Below, one piece after another: positions 23,845 to 36,900 of a DNA stretch of 64,000 bases. This DNA comes from Cymbidium sinense (lineage: Eukaryota > Streptophyta > Magnoliopsida > Asparagales > Orchidaceae): assembly GCA_021442155.1 (NCBI GenBank), contig CM038220.1, forward strand, positions 80,066,897-80,130,896. Direction: 5' to 3'. The position numbers and the translations under genes are program-made. The stretch's first letter is position 1; the number at the start of each line of letters is the position of its first letter. The notes beneath the pieces are model-generated. The model saw nothing but the letters and a program-made list of their open reading frames with translations, was not told where the DNA came from and did not search any database.

Positions 23845-26800
23845 TGTTGACCTCACATGTGGAGAGAGTTCTCAACTTCCTCACCATAGATCTAGGACTC
23901 TTATAGACATTAAGAGTTCCTTAGTCTTAAGATACTTCTAATGATTAGGTGAATACTTAACCTAAGCCTAGAGACTTATAAGGGTTAGCCATATGAATAG
24001 GTTATTCTTTAGAGACTTAGAAAAATTGGCTTACCCTATGGCCTAAACCCAATCCATGCTTTCCTTATCGAACCCAACTTCAAATGATTTAATCCAAATC
24101 ATAAATTAAATTCCCAGCCAAATGATTAAAGCCCTTCGATTTCATCTTATGGACTTAGCCTTAACCAAATTCAAATCAACCCTAATTCAATTGATTTTAT
24201 CAAACATCAATTCAATCTCAAATTAAATTCCAAATCATAAATTAATTTCAAACCAAATAAATCAATCTCAAATCAAATCCAAGACAAAATTTCCCTCCTA
24301 AGTCTTATGAACCACTCTCATAAATTTAGCCAAATATCAATTCAAATTATCTCAAACTCAATGAATTTCTTTATAAATCAATTGTTCCTTTATTTATATT
24401 CAAAAATATAAATGAAATCCACCCTCTAATGACCAAAATCAAATCAAACTAAACAGGTTTCCCTTCTTAGCACTTTTGACCTACATCCATAAGCTTGGTC
24501 AAATTTGCTTCCAAATCTCTCCAAACTGAAGTGATTTTCTCATGAACCATTTATATCTTCATTTATATTTCCAAATATAAATAAAACATAAATTAAAATA
24601 GCCAAAAATAAATCTAAAATTAAACCAAAATCTAATTTAAGCTCTTTAAGACAATTTCTTGAACTTGACAAAATCCTATCCAAACCAACTCAAAATCCAT
24701 GGGTTTCTTCATGAATCAATCATTCCTTCAATCACTCATCCAAATATAACATAAACTACATTTATAAAGCCAAATCAAGTCAACCCAAATCAAACGCAAG
24801 TTTGCCTTTTGACTTAAAAATTTCAAATGAGCCAAAATCAATTGAACTCCAAATTGATTGAAGTTGGATTTATAAAATCCTAGGCTCATATATGAATTGA
24901 ACTAAACTTGAATCAAGCAAAAATCAAACAAATTGACCCATTTAGGTCCACTTGACCCAAAGTGACATAAAAGAACTTTTTTAGCTAAGTTCTAATCCAG
25001 CCCAAATTGGATTGAATTAAGCTCATCCAAACCTCATATCATGATCAACAATCATCCTAGGTTAAATAATTATCTTGAATTGGGTCAAACCAAGTCAACC
25101 TGTAACCCAAATGAAACCTAAACTAGCCAAATTTCACCATAAACCAAATTTATTGTAACCAATGGCCCAAGTTCATTCTAAATTGATTATTGAGCTTGAC
25201 CAAAACTATAATTGAGCCCAATTTGACCAATTGGTCAACCTAACCCAACTTAGCCCAAAGTGACCTAAAGGATCCAATTAGCCAAAATCCAAATTGATTC
25301 AAACTAAATCTTACAATCATTTTCAATTAACCAATTGAATTTGAACAAATACCCAACCCATGTCAATTTGGCTAATTTGGTCAAATTGGTCAACTTGACC
25401 CATTTGATTTATATGAATTCAAAAAGAACCAAAATCAAATCCAAACCAATAACACCAATACACTCCAAATAATCATGTGAACTTGACCCAGCTCTTGGTT
25501 TGACCCAATTTGACCTAAATAGGTCAAATTAAGCCAAATTAACCCAAATGAACTCCAAATCACTTGAAACTTGGGTTAACCCACTTTTGACTCATTTAAA
25601 ATCTTCCCAAATCAAATTCATAGCCAAATGACTACTTTTCTTTTGGGTCCAGGGAATCTCATGAGAAAAGACACTTGCACTTTTAGTCATTTCCTTCCCT
25701 TGGCCACTTGACACCCATTCATTGGTCCACTTAGGCACCAAGGACTCTGGCTAACCTGACTCAAGGGTGGTTGGGTTGGCCATGACTCATGGAGAGGTGA
25801 AATCACCTCCCCCATTCTCATTGGAGCACTTGGAATCTAGGACACCCACTTCCTTTGCCATGACAGCCACCTCCCACCCTTCCTCCACTCTTGAGAGGCC
25901 AAATTTAGTGATTCTCTGCCAGCCCCGACCTCCCCATCACAACCACTGATCCAAAAAGCCAAAATATCCATTACCATCTGATCCAAAGAATGAGGGGGTA
26001 TACCCCCCTCATTCTCACTCAAACCAATTGACGCACTCTCGATTCAACCCTAGTACACTCTCCTCTCCTTCCTATAGCCATTTCCACTATTTCCCAAGCT
26101 CCCCACTGTTCCCTCTCTCAATTTTATGTGAAATAAAAATAGGAGAGGATACCAGTGATCACCATTTCCTCATTTCATAACCAAAGTGTAATTAACTTTG
26201 CACACACCATCCTTGTACCTAGATGAGCTGAAATGAATCGCCTCTCATCAGCTCTGACCACTGGAAGTGAGACTTCAACCAAGGCCAATCACTTACATGT
26301 CATAGGTTGGTCCTCTGAGTGATCTACACCAAATCAAAGCTGGTGTGGCTCAATAGGGCTTTATTTCTACCAAACAAAGCTTCCTCAATCATTGGAACCG
26401 CTGTTCATAAGCTCCAGTGAGGTATGCCATTGAAATCGAGCTTAAGATTAAAATAGGTTGGTCCTTTGTAAAGAAAACTTCTATGTCATGCGATTTCCAT
26501 TGTTGGATGTGTTTGTTGTGCTTCCCTGAAGGTGTGGGATTGATTTGATCTCCATTCGAGCTTGGGTAAGCTAAGTTCAAGTGATGATCGATGGATGATC
26601 TCTATCTCTCACCGCTCAAGAGGAGACAAATCATGAACTATCCATTACACATGATTAAAATGAACATTCCTGATCTGATCTTACTTAGATCCATCGATTT
26701 AACCCTTTAATCCACATGTTTAATCATGGTCGTTCGATCTTAGATTGGATGGCCCATGCAAAAATGTATTCTGCCGTTGTCCACATCAGTATTTGATGTG

Positions 26801-28414
26801 ATAAATTAAATAACCAATCCCATCACACCACATGGAAAGTGCTTTGCATCGGCTGTCATGTGGCACCGACGAGATTAGGGGGTTAATTAAGTTAGTTAAT
26901 TCATTTTTAATACAAAAACTTCCGAAATTCATAACTAATTATAAAACAATCCAAAAAAATATAAATGAGGGCTCATATTAAAGGTATTTTAAAGGGGAAT
27001 ACATTAAAATTTTTATTAATTAATTTTGAACAATAATTTATGCTTAATCAAGGTTTAATTAAAAATTTAATTAGCATAATTACTCTCTAATTAATTATCT
27101 AATTAATTTAAAACTTTTTAGAGATGTTTAGGGGGATGACTTTAGCCTCTCATATTTTTCTTGGGATTTATTGGATAATTAATTGGGGATATCAGTGGAT
27201 TAAACCTTAATTGCTCTCCTATCATAATTATTGATAATTAAGTAATTGAATAGTGGATTGATTACTTAATTAAGCTTAATGACCTTTGTTAATAGTGGAG
27301 ACACTCAAGGAAATGGATTGGGACTCCTCTTTCAATCCTTTCCTTAAATCATCTTCATTCCTTCCTTAAAAATTAATTAATTAAAAATCATTAATTAATT
27401 AATTAATAAAATTAATCAAAATCCAATTCATATATGAAATTTAATTAACTAATTGAAAGGATTTAGGGATTGAGACTTAGGCTTCCTTCTTTATCTCTTT
27501 CCCTAAGTCCATTTCATATTATTGATTAAGGATAATTAAGAAATAATTTGATAATTAATGAACTTTATCAATTTGATTGAATCCATTTTCCTTGATTAAC
27601 TCTTGGCTAGCTCTTTGGGTGTTCAATAACCTAAAGAGAGAGCTAATAAAATTATGGTTAGATCACATATGCGAGAAAACAATAAGAGTAATTAAGTGTT
27701 CTCCTTAAGCTTAATTAACTAATAATTATGAGCTAATTGCATTATCCCCCTTTCATTTCATAGGAGCATTTTTATTTACTTTTATATGTGGTTGCATATC
27801 ATATTAACTCATAATTATATAATTAAGTACCTTAAGGTGACATAGGTAAAGGTTAATTAATTAATTTATTCCATGCTTAATTTAACCAATTTATAAAATC
27901 AACTTAATTGATTTTCATTAAATCAAATTAAAATGGGATTAGGACCAACAAACCCCTTTGACATTTTATAAATCAAATCAAACATGAAATCAAAAAATGG
28001 CTTTAAGAAACTTTGATTTATTTTAAATAAGCTTGTTTAATGCGATTGCCTTAGGAATTAGTTAGATTGAATGAAATGAAATGCTTGTGTCTCTTTATTT
28101 CATTCCAATCATATTAAGATATTACATGCCACTTGATTCATGCATTCATTTCTTTCAAAAAAATATCAATTAAAAATAAATGATTTACTTTATGTGAAGT
28201 TGCATGTGTTGGCTTAATTAAAAATATGTGTGGTTATTATCACTATTAAATCTTAAATGTATTTTTAAAAGCTTATTAATGAATAATGTATACATATTGT
28301 GACTTTAGTTATATATATACATAGGAGGTCCATGTAAATATAGGATTAGTGTATGAAGTGAAGTTTCTTTCTTACATTCATATGTTGATTTGCATAAGTA
28401 AGAATGTTAGTGGG

Positions 28415-28760
28415 TATATTAGTCTGGACATCCCAGGGATGCACGACTTTAAGTAGCCCTAAGGAGGTTCTTACCTCACTCCCTTGGTGCTAAATAACGG
28501 TGACGTATCTGCTTATTTTCATTCTTATGCATTTTGACATTATAATTTAAATAGAGCTATAATTCATTCACATAAATAAATAAATTAAATTAAACTCTAC
28601 AATTACATAATTTTCTATTCTTATAGTTATTTATACATCCATATGTATTTAAGAATAGTGGGTATATTAGTCTGGACATTCCGGAGATGCACGACTTTAA
28701 GTAGCCCCAAGGAGTTCCTACCTCGTTCCCCTAGTGCAGAACAATAGTGACGCACTTGCT
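28415..28760 (+). repeat. Duplicated 'attagtctggac' block in LTR L3
   Basis: Two copies of a roughly 100-bp block ('gggtatattagtctggacat', then 'gcacgactttaagtagccc', then 'aggag...cctc') start near 28,415 and 28,646, about 231 bp apart. L2 also has two copies (20,625-20,735 and 20,870-20,970, reverse); A (2,236-2,340) and B (48,366-48,470) have one. The duplication separates two LTR subfamilies. Confidence 0.75.
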
Positions 28761-29618
28761 AAAAACTTTTATACATTTAAATGAGCATTTAGATGATGAA
28801 TGAAAACCCCCATTTTTATTAAAAAGACATGCATTCATATTTTGTTTAAGTGATTGGATTGATTAGTCATATGATTTAGAGCTCTTTTCTTATGCTTTTG
28901 TATAAGAATTTAGAAATTGCTTTAAACTAATATGACAAAATAATTCAAACAAGTGAAACATCAATCCTAAATACATTTGCTTACATTCATCATTTAAGTG
29001 TGCTAAGATATAAATTGCATGTACAGTTATGTTTAGGACTTAATCACATGCACGATACATATGATGAAAAGAAATGAATAAACATGTATTGTGTGATAGT
29101 AATTAATTCCAATTAATCTTAAGAGGCCTTTCTTATTGAATGAGATTATTTAAAGTGTGCCTAAACTTAGGATTATTTAAAATATGTAATAAGCCATTCA
29201 TTAAAGATAATTCATTTAATTAATTTTCTTTAGATGTGGCTTAAGGTGGGGATAAAAGAGAGTGATCTTCTCTTTTTATCTCTTTATAACACTTAGTTGT
29301 TAAGTGTAAACCAAGTGAAACAAAAGAAAATATTAAGTAAAACTTATAAATCAATTAAGCGACTTAAAGTGAAATCATCCTTTATAATTAAATCCTTTCT
29401 TACTTAGAAAATTATAACAAGGCCTATTTAGGACATACCACACAAAGACTTAATACACACACCTTAGATTAAACCACGACTTTCAACCTTATGTTAGGGC
29501 GGTGCATAGTTTGATGTATGTTTAGTTTTATGATGTATTATTTTAAACTAGATATTAGTGTGTATGCTTCGTAAAATGGATGTTAGGCCATGATTAGCCT
29601 ATTCATTTTTTCTACAGG

Positions 29619-29696
29619 GGATTATGCTTAAAGGGGCCGCCAAAAAAAAATATAAATGCTCTCTTTGCAGGTTGCTTAAGCCCCTAAGCATAATCC
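29619..29696 (+). other. Conserved long stem-loop in LTR L3
   Basis: Arms GGATTATGCTTAAAGGGG and CCCCTAAGCATAATCC, the strongest version of the structure also seen in A, B and L2. The arms are nearly perfect while the loop differs from the other LTRs. Confidence 0.7.
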
Positions 29697-31534
29697 AAGT
29701 TAGGACAGGTGGGCTTGGTTACCCATGTGAAGGGTGCTAAGTCCAAATTATAAATATAATTGCTTGGGTGGAATGAATGTTTAGCTAACCTCTATTTTAC
29801 AGGTGTAGTTAGATTTACTCTTTCCATTTACATGTAATTTTGCAGTTAGGAATTACGAGTAGTGTTATGAGAGATTTGGATGAGCAGTGGCCAGAAAGCT
29901 TTATCCTGGGAGGCCCTGTGATGCCTTTGAAGCAAGCAAACCCAAATGAAGAAATGGAGGAAATATGGAGAAAGAAAATGAAGACCCCTGTAGCATGTCT
30001 TCATCCTTAATTATAATTATTCTTTTGTAATCTGAGTAGTATAAAGGTAGAGCTTGACTACCCATCTTTTTTTTGGGTTGTACGATAGTACCTGATTGCA
30101 CTGGAATTTTATTCTTTTGCACTAGTTTTATAAAGTTGATTGATATTTTATTTAAATTGTGCAATGGAAATGACATGCCTCTTCTTAGTTTCTTTATGTT
30201 TGGTGATTTAATGTATGGCCTGGATGCGATTAGGCTCTTAGGAAAAATAAATCTTTTTCCTAACTGTAACTTATAATTAAACTTCTAAATAACTCATAAC
30301 CTCACATAAAGCCTAAGTGTAAAATTAAGTTAATTAAATGATTTAGTAACCCCTTAGCTGAATGTTGTATGTATAACACCATACATATCATCTTGAATCA
30401 CTCTTGTAAAATGAGGGCCTCTGTTCTTGCACGTATGGGAACCGCTTAACCTATGAGAGCTACTCCTACTGATGAAACTTCACCCTCTTCTCTCTTGATT
30501 TAGCCCATAACTCATTTCAACATACATTTAGGCATACAAAAATCCCAAATCCATTGTCAAAATGAAGTGTTAAAAAATAAATAAAATTTGAAAAGATTTG
30601 CATTAGACTAAGTCATTACTCATACCACTATTATTTTAGTCTCTTTAGGGAGTGGGTTTAAGGACTTTAGTCTCTTTCTAAATAATAACAACCTAATCAT
30701 CTTGCACAACATATGACTTAACCACATAGTTTTAAAGCGTAGGAGGGGTTAGCTGGCTACCACTCCAGGTGGTTATAAGTCGGGTGATTTATCCTCTCTT
30801 ATGGAGAGAAATCATACACCCATTTTTGCCTTAGATTTAGGATGTACTTTGGCCCTCGCTAAAGAACCATAGATTTAAGATCTAAGGTTATTGTTTTCCC
30901 CAGGGCTATAAACATAAATCCTCACCTCTTAGGCATTTTCATAATCTTGTATTGTGGAATTATAAGTCTCAATTTTCTAATAAAATTTCAACTCAAATAC
31001 ATAATTATCCTCAACTTCAAATATATAAATCCTAACCATATGATAGATTGAAATGCTCACTAGGTCTTCTAGTACCACGAGCATCCCTTACTCATCTCCT
31101 TTGGCTTCGATAATAAGTCTCTCTTTTTGATTCTTCCTGATTTATTTTCAAATATAATTAATTTATTGATAATCCTATATTTGAAATCTTTGGAGATGAT
31201 AATTGCCCACTATAATCGAGAGTATTCCTAAGGAACTCACCTTCCTTAGGATGTAATTAACTATTGGGGCTTGCCCCCTAGGGAACTTTAGAACTTAATT
31301 TAAATAAATCTTATTTTATTCAGCCATATAAAGTAGGGAAAAAATCTCTAGTATATTTGAAGATCCATCATGCCTTAGGAGTCCTTATTAGGTGATTAGG
31401 CCCATCGTAGAGTGGTGATTTTTATCTTTCAAGATACTACACCATTCTTTGATATCATACCCGATCACCTCAATAAGTATACCCTCAGATCTGCGTGATG
31501 TCCCTCATATACATAATTAAAAACAAACACCACA

Positions 31535-31539
31535 TCGCT
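31535..31539. repeat. Target-site duplication of solo LTR L3 (right)
   Basis: TCGCT directly after the LTR terminus CACCACA. It matches TCACT at 23,840-23,844 apart from one C/T-type transition. Confidence 0.65.
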
Positions 31540-34111
31540 CGAATTGAGGGACTATACCCCAAAATTGAGTGTGATGGATGGATGGGATTCGTCCCTGAAT
31601 TTTTATCGATTAGCCACCATCGAGGCATCAGAGGGATCACCGTTAGCTCCACGTGGCTCGCTAAGGGTGCAAGAAGTGGTGGAAGGGAGCTTAAGGTAAG
31701 ATATAGGGAGATTGGGTTATCTTGTTCCTTTGGGTACTCGGGTATGAAGGGAGGTGACTTGGTTCACCTCCCTTTAGTTTATGGCCAATCCTAGTGATTC
31801 TAGGGTGGGCTAGGGAGGCTAGGCATACCTCATTTGGCAATGGGATGCTATCATGGTGATGGGAGAGTGGACCTTGCCTCTTATGGAAAGAATCCAATGC
31901 AAATGAGCTTGTCCAATGGTTAATTCCCTTAGGTTGGGTCCCACTTGGATTTGGGCTGGTTTGGGAATTGGGGGTTTGGTTTGACTCGGGTCCCACATTT
32001 GGGTCCCATTTGGCTTCATATGGTCAAATCAATTAAAATGGCTTAAGTTGGGTTGGGTTAACCAATTGATCAAATTGGGTCAAACCAAGGCTTGGGTTAG
32101 GTTCAAATGATGTTTTGAAGAGTTTTGGTTCAAGTGATTTTGATTAAATTGGCATAGGTTTGATTTTGGCTCATTTGGATTCAAATAGGTCAAATGGGCT
32201 AAGTTGACCAATTTTACCAATTTGATAAAATTGGGTTGGGTTAGGTGTTGGTTAATATTCAATTAGTTAATTAAAAATGATTGTAGGCTTTGGTTTGATT
32301 TAATTTGGGTTTAATTTGGATTTTACTAATTTGGGCTAGGTTGGGTCAAGTTGACCAATTGGTCAAATTGGGCTCAATCATGGCTTTGGTCAATTTCAAT
32401 AAATTATTTGGAATGAACTTGAGCCAATGATTGCAATCAATTTGAATCAAATCATGATTTGACCCTTTTTTGGCTTTTTAGGAGAATTTGGGTCAAGTTA
32501 GGTCAAATGGTCAATTGGACTTGGTTTGGCTCCATCGAAGGTTTGGTCATGTTCAATCATTGATTATGAATTATTTTGAATCAATAGTTTCAATCAATTT
32601 GGTATATGGTGGGTTTTGGCTAGTTTGGATTTCATTTGGGCTAAAGGTTGACTTGGTCAAAGCACCAAGCTGACTTGGTTTGACCCAATTTAAGGTAGTT
32701 GATCACCCTATGATGATCATTGATCATGATATGGAGTTTGGATGGGCTTAGTTTAATCCAATTTGGATTGGAACTTTGCTCAAAAAGGGTCTTTCGGTCA
32801 CTTTGAGTGAAGTGGACCTAAATGGGTCAATTTATTTGGTTTTAGCTTGATTCAAGTTTAGTTGAACTCACATATGAGTCTAGGATTGAAATATGAATCT
32901 AATTGCAATTGGTTTGGAATCAAAAGGATTTTGGTTCATAAGACAATTTCAAGTTAAAATGGGTCGACATGGGCTTGACTTGAGTTGACTTAAATTTGGT
33001 TTGATAATTATAGTTTATGTTTATATTTGGAACAATGATTGAAGAAATGATTGAATCATGAAGAAATCCATGGGTTTTGAGTTGATTTGGATATCATTTA
33101 GCTAAGTTCAAGAAATTGGCTAAAAAGGCTAAAATTAGAAATTTGATTTGATTTGAATTTATATTTAATTTATATTTGTGAAATGAAGATATAAATGATT
33201 CATGAGAAAATCACTTGAGTTTGGAGTTATTTGAAAGCCAATTTGACCAAACTTAAGGATGTAGGTCAAAAGGGCTTAAGTAGGGAATTAATTTAGTTTG
33301 ATTTATTTTTGGTCATTGAGGGTGGGTCTCATTTATATTTGTGAATATAAATAAAGGAATAATTTATTTATAAAAAAATCAATTGAGTTTCGATTAATTT
33401 GGGTTTAGATTTGATTAAGCTTATGGTGGTAGGTCCATATGGCTTAAGAAAGGTCTTGATTTGGTTTGATTTAGTTTGATTTGGTTTTGGCTATTTGAAT
33501 TTAGATTTCATTTATATTTATGAATATAAATGAAAGAATAATTGATTTATAAAGAAATCAATGAATTTTGATTTGGTTTAAAGGGAGTTTTGGCTAAGCA
33601 TATGAAGGTGGTTCATATGGCTTAAGAAAACATTTTGAAATTTGAATTTGATTTTGAGTTTTAATCATTTGATTTAGAATTTGGGTTAGGATTTGAAATT
33701 TGATTTAAGATTGAATGGATATTTAAAAAAATAAATTCAATTAGGGTTGATTTGAATTTGGTTAAGGTTAAGTCCATAAGATAAAATCGAAGGGCTTAAG
33801 AAGGGTTTTGGAATTTGAATTTGATCATGGGTTTCAATCATTTGATTTGGAAGTTGATTTGAAATTTGATTTGGAAGTTTGGTTTGAAGAAGGAAGTATG
33901 GATTGGGTTTAAGACTATAGGGTAGGCAAATTTTTCTAAATCCCTAAGGCAATACCTATTTCTATGGCTAACTCTTCTAAGTCTCTAGGCTTAGGTTAAG
34001 TGTTCACCTAATCACTAGAAGTGTCTTAAGACTAAGGACCTCTTAGTGACTATAAGAGTCCTAGATTTATGATGAAGAAGTTGAGAGCTCACTTTAAAAG
34101 TGTGGTCAACA
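31540..34111 (-). mobile_element. Reverse-oriented LTR of element D, proximal part (L4)
   Basis: Read on the minus strand it begins TGTTGACCACA at 34,111 and follows the LTR start: 'gtgattaggtgaacact' (33,995-34,015), the repeats with ATTTATATT-type palindromes (33,160-33,540) and the TTGACC-rich zone (seen as GGTCAA on + at 32,000-33,000). It runs on to the L3 insertion site at 31,535, where it meets L2. The open frames on both strands at 31,495-32,019 have no known domains. L2 plus L4, less the LINE, is about 8 kb and lacks only about 150 bp of the LTR end. Confidence 0.8.
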
Positions 34112-34620
34112 GTATGTGATATCAAATTGTAAAAGTAATACTATCCATCTTGCCAAGCGACCTTTCAACACTTGTCCTATCATCAAGTACTTCAGCGGAT
34201 CGATCCTTGAGATAAGGGTAATCTTGTGAGATAACATATAATGTCAAAGCTTTTGGACTGCAAAGATCAATGCCAAACAATACTTCTCAATTGGAGAGTA
34301 TCTCATTTATGTTCCTATCAACCTTCGACTGATATAATAAAGAGCATTTTCTTTGCCTTCTTCATTGTGTTATGCCAATAGTGCTCGAAGAGAGTCTTCT
34401 AATGCAGCTATGTATATAATAATAGGCTTGAGTAGAGTAAGCGCTGCAAGGATCGGTGGATTTAATAGATATGTTTTAATGCTATTGAAGGCTTCTTAAC
34501 ACTCCTTATCCCATTTGAATGGAGCATTCTTTTTCATCAACTTTACAAATAGTTGACAGCATCCTGATAGGTTCGATATAAATTGTCGGATGAATGCAAG
34601 CTATCCTTGTAAAGAATGAA
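34112..34620 (-). pseudogene. RNase H of element C, 3'-truncated
   Basis: Minus-strand translation shows 'IIIYIAALEDSLRALLA', 'ENALYYISRRLIG', 'PIEKYCLALIFAVQKL', 'HYMLSHKITLISRIDPLKY' and 'GRLARWIVLLLQFDITY', then an abrupt switch to LTR sequence at 34,111. As in A, the first catalytic Asp position reads YIAA rather than CDAS. Stops are present, for example after 'ALLA' and 'RRLIGT'. The domain loses its C-terminal part and the aRNH through the insertion. Confidence 0.8.
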
Positions 34621-35400
34621 GCTGATGCAAACTCTTCGATAGAGGCATCTCTACAATTTCCTTGATTTTAGAAGGATTAATCTCAATTACTCTATAGCGT
34701 ACAATGTACCCAAGAAATTTCCAGAAGACACCCCGAATACGGATTTTAGATGAGATCATATTTTCTGATTCCCACCAATATAATTCTCAAGTATTCAAAG
34801 TGATTTTCACGATTTAAGCTCTTCACCACCAGATCATCAACATAACATTTCACATTCTTGTGAATCAATTAGTCAAAAATACAAATCATGGCTCTTTGGT
34901 ATGTAGCTCCAGTATTTTTCAAACCAAAAGGCATGACTGTGTAGCAATAGATGTCAATAGGTGTTCTGAATGATATATGTCTTTCATCTTCAGGTGTCAT
35001 CTTGATCTAATTATATTTCGGTGATCCATCCATAAAAGAAAACATATCATAGTTGGATGTATCATCAACCAACAATTCTGATATAAAAAGTGGGAAGTCG
35101 TCATTTGGGCAAGGATTATTAAGATCCCGGAAGTCGATATAGATTTAAATCTAACCATTTTTCTTCTTCACAGGCGCTATATTAGCTATCAAATCAGGAT
35201 ACTTTTCTTCACATATGAATCCTGCTTCAATTAGCTTTTTAATTTCAATGATTACCTATTCTTCAATGTTTAATCTCATTTGCCTCGAAGCTTGTTTAAC
35301 AGGTGTTATCTCTGGCTTGATTTCCAATTTAAGAACTGCCATATCAAGGGACAAGCCTGGCATTTCAGCATATGTCCAAGCAAAGCAATCCTTGAATTCA
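34621..35400 (-). pseudogene. Reverse transcriptase of element C
   Basis: Minus-strand frames give 'VKQASRQMRLNIEE', 'IIEIKKLIEAGFICEEKYPD', 'FRDLNNPCPNDDFPLF', 'MTPEDERHISFRTPIDIYCY', 'VMPFGLKNTGATYQRAM' and the catalytic Y-V-D-D at 34,833-34,844. The 'SFRTP' codon that is a TGA in both A and B is intact here. Stops remain, for example 'KYN*IKM' and 'FD*LIHKN', so the gene is dead but less decayed around the active site than B. The open frame on the opposite strand at 35,215-35,403 is a shadow. Confidence 0.88.
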
Positions 35401-36690
35401 TAAAGTAGCACTTTTAGCTCTCCAACTTTCTCATCAGGTAGAAGGGCACTAACGAAAGTTAGACGAGATCATCCTCAGCTCCTTGGTTGATTTCATTGAG
35501 TTCATCCATAGTAGTTGTTTGTCCATGATGTTTGAGTTCTTCGGGTGTAGGCTTGGCTTCTACTTCTTTATTATTTGTAAGAAGACTTTCATAGAGATCA
35601 TCTTCTTCATCACTATTAGTTTCGATCTCAGCTTTTATTATATTATAACAAACTTTATTTTGATGAGATTTATGGATGAACCCAAGACCTTTAGTGATAA
35701 ACTTATCACTTCTTCGTGATTCTTGAGGATTTCTTTAGCTCCACATCTTATTAAAGATTTGAGTTCTATGTTTACTAGTTCCAATATAAATTCCATGCTT
35801 ATGCATCATTATTCGTAATTTTTGTGGATAGTATATTGGTATTCTTATTGGCACCATCTCATCAGAATCTTCACATTGAGTAGGCTGATCAAAATTGTGA
35901 GGTTGAGACTCTTCAGATTTATAAAATAAGATTCATATTCTGCCAATCTCACTCAACAGTAACACATAAAATGTTATCAATTCTTCAATGTTATGAACAT
36001 CCAGTAGAGTGATTTCTTTAAAGTACTACTAAGGGATGGGTATGATTTTGAAGGAGTCATTTGACATTGCCAAGTGAGCTATCCTTCTTGATGTGACCCT
36101 CTGAACCATATTTTCATAAGTAGATTTAAAGTCATAGTCTAAATCAGAATCACTTATTTTATGCTTTGCCTTTTTTTGAAAGTTTATAAATTCTCTAGGT
36201 TTGATAGAAATATTTTGTTCTTATTGTGTGTCACTTCCCAAATGAGGAACTTATCTTCTTAATTTAGGTGTAGAGTCAAGTGCTTTAGGGAGAGTCGGCA
36301 TTACCTTCTTTCTTCCTTTTTGCTTATGCTCTTTCACCTTATGAGGCTATTTTTAGTTCCTGAAGAGGATGCTACCACCTCAAGAGGCTTTGTTGCCTTA
36401 GGCTCTTTAGGGATGAAATGTTTTTCATCTTCATAAATCTTTGCTTCATGAATGGAGAATGATTGTAGGTTGCCAAGAATTCTGAACTCTTCTCCATCTT
36501 TTAGGTACTTCATACACTAATGCATAGTTGATGAGACTGTGCCATACTCATGCAGCCATTGCTAACCCAAGGGAGCTTAAAATGATGTATCAGCATCGAT
36601 TATATGAAACTTGTCTTCTATAAACAAATCCCGAAACTTGAATGGGAGAATAAAAGAACCCATAGTTTTCTGCCCTTTCTCATTGAAACC
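35401..36690 (-). pseudogene. Protease-RT spacer of element C
   Basis: About 1.3 kb on the minus strand between protease and RT, with no domain I can name. The translation is rich in acidic residues and Lys and broken by stops. It occupies the same place as the conserved linker domain of A (8,161-9,290) and B, but I see no clear similarity by eye. Open frames on the + strand here (35,483-35,719) are shadows. Confidence 0.5.
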
Positions 36691-36900
36691 ATGAACCATC
36701 AACTTATCCCTTCCAAGATATTAGATATCTAGTGATAATCCTCTTAATGCTTTTACACTTATAAGATTGATAGAAGAACCTAGATCAATCAGCATTCATT
36801 TGGTCAAGATGCCATCACTCTCTACAACAATATATAGAAGCCGATTGTGATCCACTATTCCCAAATATAAGATCTTCTTCAAAAAATATGATTACTGGGA
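36691..36900 (-). pseudogene. Aspartic protease core of element C
   Basis: On the minus strand the motif I-D-L-G-S-S lies at 36,772-36,789, followed by 'INLISVKALRGLSLDI'. It matches A's protease ('VDPGASVNTMSLKSLAYLK'). The catalytic Asp is kept. A stop (TAG equivalent) precedes the motif in 'TK*MLIDLGSS'. Confidence 0.75.

Larger units (their letters stand above)
23845..31534 (+). mobile_element. Complete solo LTR L3 (7,690 bp)
   Basis: It begins TGTTGACCTCACATG and ends ...CACCACA, the same type of termini (TGT...ACA) as the B LTR, which is 7,677 bp. Blocks run in the same order as in B: A-rich and TTGACC-rich U3-like zone (24,100-25,620), a GC-richer zone (25,700-26,900), a low-complexity AT zone (26,900-28,300), two 'attagtctggac' blocks (28,415 and 28,646), the stem-loop (29,619-29,696) and the terminal zone (30,700-31,534). 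No PBS or internal sequence follows; reverse-oriented LTR sequence resumes at once. A solo LTR normally arises by recombination between the two LTRs of one element. The last 60 bp differ from B. Confidence 0.8.

Noticed and set aside
23436..23906. Overlapping frames of 65-99 residues on both strands near the L2/L3 junction
   Set aside because: They lie across the same LTR zone and the solo-LTR boundary, and have no recognisable domain.
31495..32019. Possible host gene from overlapping open frames of about 100 residues on both strands
   Set aside because: No domain or codon pattern; the region is the GC-richer zone of a reverse LTR and corresponds to noncoding sequence in L1, L3 and B.
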